Origin: Rhipidocladum racemiflorum
Lineage: Eukaryota; Streptophyta; Magnoliopsida; Poales; Poaceae
DNA length: 64,000 nt
Assembly: GCA_036346355.1 (NCBI GenBank)
Contig: CM070570.1
Span: forward strand, 45,213,592 to 45,277,591
Direction of reading: 5' to 3'
Numbering within the stretch: position 1 is the stretch's first letter; every line of letters starts with the position of its first letter. Both the position numbers and the translations under genes were made by a program. Positions 57,423 through 64,000 of this stretch are shown one piece after another. The notes under the pieces were generated by a model. That model did no database searches, was not told where the DNA came from, and was given only the letters and a program-made list of their open reading frames with translations.

Positions 57423-57702
57423 GGCCCCGTTCGTTTCAGCTTCTGGACAGCTTCTGCTTTAGAAAAAAGCTGATTATTTGCCGAACAGGAGGATTCTGGA
57501 CAGCTTCTCTAGGAATCAGAAGTTGATTTCTGTATAGAATCAGAATCTGGTTGAAACCTGATTCTCACTTATTCTTGCTGATTCTCGTCGGCTCGGTTCG
57601 AAACCTAGAAGTTGTAGTTTGCTTGGCCCGATTCTTCCATAATCAGAAGCAGCTTCTCCCATAATCCAGATCCATAATCTAGAAGCTGAAACAAACTCGG
57701 CC
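57423..57702. mobile_element. Tourist-like MITE
   Basis: 280 bp beginning GGCCCCGTTCGTTTCAGCTTC and ending GAAGCTGAAACAAACTCGGCC, flanked by TTA (57420-57422, 57703-57705). Repeated CAGCTTCT and AGAAGCTG words inside allow a long hairpin. Related in its ends to the 34485 element. Confidence 0.85.
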
Positions 57703-57709
57703 TTAGTCC

Positions 57710-58740
57710 ATAATGCAAGCTTATCTTGTAGGAGTTAGAAAAGACACTTTATGTATAAAAACTACATGGCTTGCTCAAAAAGACGAGTTGAAGTGTCAAC
57801 ATTTGGTTCAAAGTAACAATTCCATAAGCAAACTTTTAACATCATTAGCAGTTGTTTTTAATATTTTATGGGATTACGTTTTTCCTTATTGCTAACAACA
57901 AAAACAATCCCTTAACTACAGAAAAATTTGATACACTTCATTCCAGCGTTAACTTCGAACAAATATTGACAATAGCCGTCCCTAAATATCAGGACATAGC
58001 TTATAATGAAAAAATAGGCCATAAGCAATCCGGCATCGACGCACGATAGTAACCAAATTAGTGCAGGCGGCGTGTGCAGTGCAGCCAGATTGTGATTACA
58101 CTTCTGATTGCAGAACAAACAGAGACTCAATTGCTTTTCCTGTCAATGCTTCCACCAGCCAGATTATGCTTTATTTATAGCCTTGTGACCAATTACAAGC
58201 CAGTCTTACATTAATATATAGTTTTCCATCAGAACACCTTCGTCTGAACTTACTCGGAGAGCTTCTACTGAAGGTCTGAAACCTACTACTACTTCTACTT
58301 GGACTGCACTTAACTGAAGAAAACAAACTAAAAACTGAAACTAACTAAATGATTGAATCTAGCTATCGACGATTGGGGAACCGGTCCCCGCCGAGCTTAC
58401 TTGTTGAATGAGAGATCAACCAAGATCCCTTCGCCCGTGAAGGATTGGCGTCTGAAGGATGCTCGCGCAATGGGAGACACACGGGTTTTCCTGGTTCGGG
58501 CCTCTCGTGTGGAGATAATAGCCCTACTCCAGTGGTATTGAGTATTGACATGTATATGATCAAAAGCTTGCCTATGCCTCTCTCCCTCCTCTTTCATCGA
58601 GGGGAGGTTTAAATAATGGGTGTATGTAATTACAAATGGTAACTACCCCTAAAATCACGCCTATTGCCATTTTTTGACGTGTCCTTGATTTTCGCCGTGC
58701 TTGATCTTCTGGTACAATTTCCCTCGATTCCCGGCGAACA
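57710..58740. other. Unassigned stretch, possibly LTR-derived
   Basis: No gene. GGGTTTTCCTGGTTCGGGCC near 58482 with a following CCTACTCCAG resembles a phrase common in grass LTRs, and TTTAAATAATGGG near 58609 resembles a TATA region, but no LTR borders or second copy were found. Confidence 0.3.
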
Positions 58741-58744
58741 TGCA

Positions 58745-59375
58745 TCTATTTATTTATATGGTAACACATGCATCTATTTATTTATAACACACACATCTCA
58801 TGATTATTTATTTATAACACATACATCTCTTTATTTATAACACATACATATCATTATTTATAACACATACGTCTCATTATTTATATATAACACATAAGTC
58901 TCATTATTTATTTATATAGTACATAAATCTCATTATTTATTTATAGTACATACTCCTCATTATTTATAACACATATGTCGCATTATTTAATTATTTATAA
59001 CACATACGTCCCATTATTTATAACAAATACATATCTTTATTTATAACACATATATGTCAATATTTATAACACATACGTCTCATTATTTATATATAACACA
59101 TATGTCTCATTATTTATAATACATATGTCTCATTATTTATAACACATTCGTCTCATTATTTATAACGCATACATCTTATTATTTATTTATAATACATACA
59201 TCTCGTTATTTATAACATATACATCTCATTATTTATAACACATACGTCTCATTATTTATTTATAATACATACATCTCATTATTTATAACACATATGTCTC
59301 ACTATCTATTTATAATACATACATCTCATTATTTATAATACATACTTCTCATTATTTATTTATAACACATACATC
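58745..59375. repeat. A/T-rich minisatellite, about 24-bp units
   Basis: Some 25 imperfect units of TAACACATACATCTCATTATTTA, with variants of 20-28 bp caused by an extra TTATTTA or ATAT. It ends right where the CACTA-type repeats begin. Confidence 0.9.
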
Positions 59376-59379
59376 ATTA

Positions 59380-59960
59380 GTGACCCTTCTAGTCAAGAAC
59401 TGTCACTGATGACTGCGGTAGTAATCACTAACGATTTTTGGCTAGAAGGGTCAGTGATGTGCCAAAAAGCGTCTCTGATGACTACCATGGTCATTAGAGA
59501 CGGTTCTTTGCTAGAAGGGTCGGTGATGGAGTCTCATCATGGTCATCAGAGATGGTCTTTGGTTGGAAGGGTTAGTGATGAGACCCTCATCACTGACCCT
59601 TCTAGCAAAAAATCATCTATGATGATCATTGTCATTACTACAGAAAATCTTATATTAGACCTCTCATCACTAACCCTTCTAGCTAAAAATTGTCAGTAAT
59701 GAGTATGGTACTCATCACTGACGGTTTTTGGCTAGAAGGGTCAGTAATGAGGACCACATCACAGATGATTCTAATCAAAAACCGTCAGTGATGACTACTC
59801 ATCATTGACGATTTTTGGATAGAACCCTCTGTGATGAGGACACCTATCACTGACCCTTCTATCCAAAAACCGTCAGTGATGACTCACGGTTTTTGGCTAG
59901 AACCAACTATGAGGAGGTGTTATTAGAGATGATTTTTAGATAAAACCATCTGTGATGAGC
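59380..59960. repeat. CACTA-type subterminal repeats
   Basis: About 14 copies, in both orientations, of CACTGACCCTTCTAGCCAAAAACCGTCAGTGATGA-like words (GGCTAGAAGGGTCAGTGATG). Density, size and mixed orientation resemble the transposase-binding region of a CACTA element. The expected CACTA terminus is not visible to the left, where the minisatellite starts. Confidence 0.65.
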
Positions 59961-61690
59961 ATTTCCTAGAAATAAGTACACAGAGCCGCAAGGCCCCCGA
60001 CCCACTTTGTGTATTTAGTGTTTCCCGAGCTATTTTTGATGTGGGTGCGATTATGAGGTGACCTGGTGCAAGGAGATCGTGGATTTGAAAAAGTGATTGT
60101 AGATCCTTTTGTTCTTGGTGATCTAAGAGGTTATTATTGGTTCTAATTGCATTATATTGAAGATCTAGATTGGTATAAAGAGAATATTTGAAGATATTGG
60201 TTTAGATCTAGCTTGGTGTAGATCCATTTATTCTTTGTGTTCTAAAGTAGTAATTGGTTCAAATGGCATTATACTGAAGATGTAGCTAGCTAGCTAGGTA
60301 AAGAGAGAATTGAAGATCCATTTGTTCTTTTTATGTAAGAAGCTAGCTAGCTAGTTTGATAAAGAGAAAGAATTTGAAGATATATGTTAATGTTTAGATG
60401 TAGTTTGTAGCTAGATCCATTTTTTGTTTGTGATCTAAGAGGTAGCTAGTTATTTGGTTAAGAGAAAATTGAAGATATATACATGGTCTCATCATTTGGG
60501 AGTATTTGCTTGTTTCTGTTTAAACTCAATCCACAACGGGCATTCTCTATGGTTTCTTGTGATTGCTCTTTTCAATTTTATGTTTAAAGTTGGAACCTTT
60601 TAGCTTGGGGATAAGTATATCAGTGGAGTATATGACCTTGTAATTCCATCGAATGCTCACTCTTTTACCATGTCCCACCTTTTGTTGTTTTGGCTGGCAA
60701 TTTTACATGTTGTGGGGATAATTGTGCAGCTCAAGTAAATAAGCCTTATTGGCATTTTGTGACTGTTTGTTGATGTTGAAAATATTTTTCTAGGCAAACA
60801 AATAAAAACTCATGTACTTCCACTGATGCGCTTCATTTCATTGATAGCATTCACTAATAATGTGCTAATCATATAAATGTGTTCATTTTCATGGTAGTAT
60901 CATACTTTTTTGATAAAGAATGAAAATGGTGAAAACTCATGACTTGTTCGGTTATGATTTATTCAGGGATGAACAACTCTACTTTGACTTTGAGAACTCT
61001 CCAATGATCCTTTTCTTCACATTAAAACATTCAGATTTAATTTATTTCCTGGTGACACTAGGCACTGCTATTTCTTAGTCTGTGCTTTGATGAAAAGAAT
61101 TTTCCTTTACTTAGTTCTAACTAGTGCCAAAAAATTATTTCACTATGAATATATGTTATTTATTTTAAATTTTTGTCAAAGGGGAAGAAACTCCTTATAG
61201 AAAGATATGCATTTATTTACTTCTTTCTTGAACTTCGTGTTCTTTTTTCTTTATCCAGAAGGTCAATGCTAGGTTGAAAAAGGAAAAGTACAAATAATAC
61301 TATTAACATAAAACTTAGCCTTTTTAATAATCTCTTGTAGTTGTTGTTTCTGTTGTGAGCAATGGTCATGGTTTCAAAGAAACCATTTATGAAAAAACAC
61401 ACTGGACCAGGGCTCGTATTGATTCCTGCCGGCAATCCATGAAATCCATAAATGGTGGAAATTGACAATGCAACACCCGATAAAATACATGGTGTGAATC
61501 CCAGTTAGTTAATTTTATTTAATTTACATTCCTATTTTTTATATGTCAATGAGTAGTGGATTGCGTTATATCTTATGAACAACTTGAATTTTGAAATTTT
61601 TATTTCCTTTTTGTCGATTGGGTTATATCTAATGAAGATGATGTCCCCTCAATCCTTACCGCTGAATGAATCTGATGAGCTAAAGATAGG
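59961..61690 (+). other. Probable 5' untranslated/intron region of the CACTA gene
   Basis: No coding signal. Between 60090 and 60470 a 100-130-bp block, GATCCATTTGTTCTTTGTGATCTAAGAGG, recurs about four times. The rest is A/T-rich without clear structure. Confidence 0.35.
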
Positions 61691-61699
61691 AAAATCAAC

Positions 61700-62960
61700 G
61701 CACGGTCCAAGAGGTGTAAATAAAAGGCCCTAGAGCCGATATACCATCACGGCGGCCAATTCGCAAGACGGGGCCCCCGCCCAACCTCCGAAGATAGTGA
61801 ATGCATTCTGGAGCTTGTGCGAGATAGTTGGACAGGAACGGGTGCCCATCACCCATCCATCCTGGAAGTTGCACCTCCGAAGATAGTGAATGCATTCTGG
61901 AGCTTGTGCGAGATAGTTGGACAGGAACGGGTGCCCATCACCCATCCATCCTGGAAGTTGCTGACTGATGAGGAGTGCAACAACATAGTCACTGAAATTT
62001 TTGCATAGTTCAAGATCCTGAAAGACGCCGTGCACCTAGTGCGATGATACGCATTGCTAGTGGCGGGAAAAGTGTGATAGAACTTCAAAAGCACGCTTGT
62101 CACAAATTACGTGAAAAAGGAAATGACTCCATTATCTAAGTATGGTTTCATTGACGAAGATGTATTGCAACAATTTATTGAGATGAAGACGTCAAAAAAA
62201 TTCGTGCGTTAGAGTGAAGCGCTCAAGGCCCTCCAAGCCCAGAAGACCTACCCCCACAGACTAGGTACTGCTGGGTACATAGGTAAGAGCAAGCAATAGA
62301 GGAGGGAGGATGAGGACGCAAATCTGATGGGGCGTCCTCGCCATTTGCCTCGATCGAAGACCCGTGTCCCCAAAACTAGCTAAGAGCGAAGTCAAATACT
62401 ATGTCTTCGGGCACCGTATCCTTCAGGAACCATGTAGAGGAGAAAGTGTCCCAAAGTCTAGAAAGATATCGAACTACGTAGTTTGTAATTGCCTTATAAT
62501 TATAATTGACATGACGTGCTCTTATAGGCCGTGTTGAGTTGCAAGCCTCTTTCCAACTGGATAGGGAGGAAGATGTACTACAATGGCCTTGGGAAGCAAG
62601 GAGTACCCTGGTTGCACGTGAGGCTTGGGTGTTTTCTTACCCTAGAAAATGGGATTCCCACAGGACTTCGACACGTATTGGAGTAGGAAAAGAGCCAAAG
62701 TTGAGCGCAAGGAACGGCTAGTAGCGTCAATTAAGGAAGAGCTTAAGCAAGAGATTGAGGCAAGGCTGAAAGCGTAATTTGATGAAAATCTATGAAGCTT
62801 TGAGGAAAGGTAGGATCTAAGGGTGGCTACAGACAAACTCACATAGATCGTGCAAGCCTCAGAACCACCAACGCAGTTCAGCCCCACTAACCGGCGGAGC
62901 AGATGTGAGTCCGCTCCCGAGACAAACATACACGACGGCACATTTGTCGTCAATAACATC
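61700..62960 (+). pseudogene. CACTA (En/Spm) Transposase_24-like gene
   Basis: Plus-strand pieces: an N-terminal GPRGVNKRP-like start near 61710, then AKAACHKLREKG-like HACHKLREKGNDS near 62095, KTYPHRLGTAGYIGKSKQ near 62245-62300 and a charged tail. Further right, EEDVLQ followed by a GCTRGLG-like segment (62565-62650) and RKRAKVERKERLVASIKEEL (62690-62760) form the coiled-coil end. The HRLG-x-x-GY-x-GK motif is characteristic of the En/Spm second-gene family. Many stops and frameshifts and an 89-bp tandem duplication make it dead. Likely one unit with the Ulp1-like gene downstream. Confidence 0.65.
61784..61961. repeat. 89-bp perfect tandem duplication
   Basis: Units 61784-61872 and 61873-61961 are identical, starting ACCTCCGAAGATAGTG. 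89 is not a multiple of three, so it shifts the frame of the Transposase_24-like gene. Confidence 0.9.
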
Positions 62961-63039
62961 CAGGTAATACATATGTCTAAAAAGCTTCATGCATAGAATA
63001 TGTTAGATATCCTAGCTAATTAATTGTGTACTATTTTTA

Positions 63040-64000
63040 GGAGGTCACACCGTGCAAGCTCTAAGTGAGGCTTGCCGATAGCTCTCATCTCCTGTAGGTT
63101 GGTTGGGGGAGTGTGCATCCGACCAGTGAAGCGACAACTATTCACTATTGCCCAGTAGCACCAGGTTATGCGAAGGTCTGTGTGGAATAAAACTTTCAAT
63201 CTCGTTTCACTAGAGACACCCCCAAACGACGAGATCGCGACACTAGGGGATGTCGTTGACACATTCATCTAGTGGCACATGAGGGACATCTTAATCAACG
63301 ACCGTCCTCCATCATCGGGGCAACATGCAGAACATGATCCGCCTTCTAGGATGGAGCTACAGCACTATCGGAGCCACCAGCTGCACCAAAGCGGCCCATA
63401 AAATCGGCTATTATGCTCAAAGTATCAGTGCAGGCTGATACAATACTTAGTACCCGCTCCTCTCCCGTGAAGATAACCAAAAGTGGAAAGGGAGATAAGG
63501 AAAAATCCAAGCAAATCAAGAAGGAGCTAGAATATGAATATGCCCCGTTGGCTAGCAAATTAAAACTAAGAAATCCTTTAGTAACAGAAGAGGCCCTACA
63601 AAAACTTTCAACGGAATACGTTAGATTGCATGATTGGTACATGGAAGAAGTAAAAAAGGCAGAGGCAACACGCATAATGAGTATCTCGATCAGCTTCAAG
63701 CACAAGCAGCTTTTCAACCAATCATCTGGGGGCTTTTTCACGGTCGACTTCAAGGACTTGTTCAATCTCTTCAACCTTGACGCCATCGACGCCGCACTCA
63801 TTAGATGCTGAACATTGTAAGTGTGTGCAATCATGGTCTACGCATCGTGTATTACTGATAAATGTTATATAACTCCTTGATTTTGTGTATATAGATACAT
63901 GATCCTTGAAGCGAAAAGGAACAAAGAACCGATGGGTTTCCTCGACCCACACATAGTCTCGAGCCGAACAATGAACAAAAATGCTACTTACATCGAGGAT
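63040..64000 (+). pseudogene. CACTA-associated Ulp1 protease-like gene, 5' part
   Basis: The clear frame runs 63413-63811: a Lys/Glu-rich segment (KGDKEKSKQIKKELEYEYAP), then LVTEEALQKLSTEYVRLHDWYM and GFFTVDFKDLFNLFNLDAID. A TGA at 63809-63811 stands where the relatives have Trp. An intron 63817-63894 (GTAAGT...ATAG) leads in frame to LEAKRNKEPMGFLDPHIVSS, continuing past the window. This is the N-terminal half of the C48/Ulp1-like proteins carried by grass CACTA elements; the catalytic His-Asp-Cys part would lie to the right. The stretch 63040-63400 holds an older, broken upstream exon (HPTSEATTIHYCPVAPGYAK). Confidence 0.65.

Overview
The window is nuclear DNA of a flowering plant, almost certainly a grass. 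It holds one probable host gene at the left edge and then about 60 kb of nested transposable elements and gene fragments. Evidence: GT-AG introns, a grass-type EAF1 chromatin gene, plant Ty1-copia and Ty3-gypsy elements, Tourist-like MITEs, small Helitrons, hAT and CACTA pieces, and plant mobile domain (PMD) genes. I see no rRNA, tRNA or CRISPR. Splice sites and domain calls were made by eye from translations; nothing was searched.

Layout. 0.2-4.0 kb: minus-strand EAF1-like gene (NuA4 scaffold, HSA domain) with a CpG-rich promoter containing a G-quadruplex tract. 4.1-10.3 kb: decayed minus-strand copia element (copia-1) whose 5' LTR keeps only its U3 and is fused to about 0.75 kb of GC-rich DNA. 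10.4-16.9 kb: second, older copia (copia-2). 16.9-18.2 kb: GRF-type zinc-finger gene. 18.8-23.4 kb: minus-strand PMD gene split by a hAT-like element and a 1.8-kb solo LTR; both insertions have target duplications and the reading frame closes when they are mentally removed. 24-31 kb: a hAT MITE, two small Helitrons, hAT-like A/T-rich elements, a chromodomain remnant and a SWIB-domain first exon beside a Helitron 5' end. 31.9-34.1 kb: internally deleted plus-strand copia (copia-4).

35.7-47.5 kb: a Tourist-like MITE split by a young 11.48-kb Ty3-gypsy element (630-bp LTRs, perfect ATACC target duplication). Besides antisense-decayed gag-pol on the minus strand, this element carries a plus-strand PMD gene with its own TATA box and two short introns. 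The hexamer TCGGCT/AGCCGA is scattered through the whole element far above chance. 47.8-53.9 kb: third copia (copia-3) with perfect ATATT duplication and a MITE inside its 3' LTR. 54-64 kb: a composite hAT-like element, CACTA fragments, a Tourist-like MITE, a 0.6-kb minisatellite, and a plus-strand CACTA gene region (Transposase_24-like then Ulp1-protease-like) running off the right edge.

The retroelements are all disabled by stops, frameshifts or deletions. The most unusual unit is the gypsy element with its antisense spliced PMD gene and its dispersed ATCGGCT motif.
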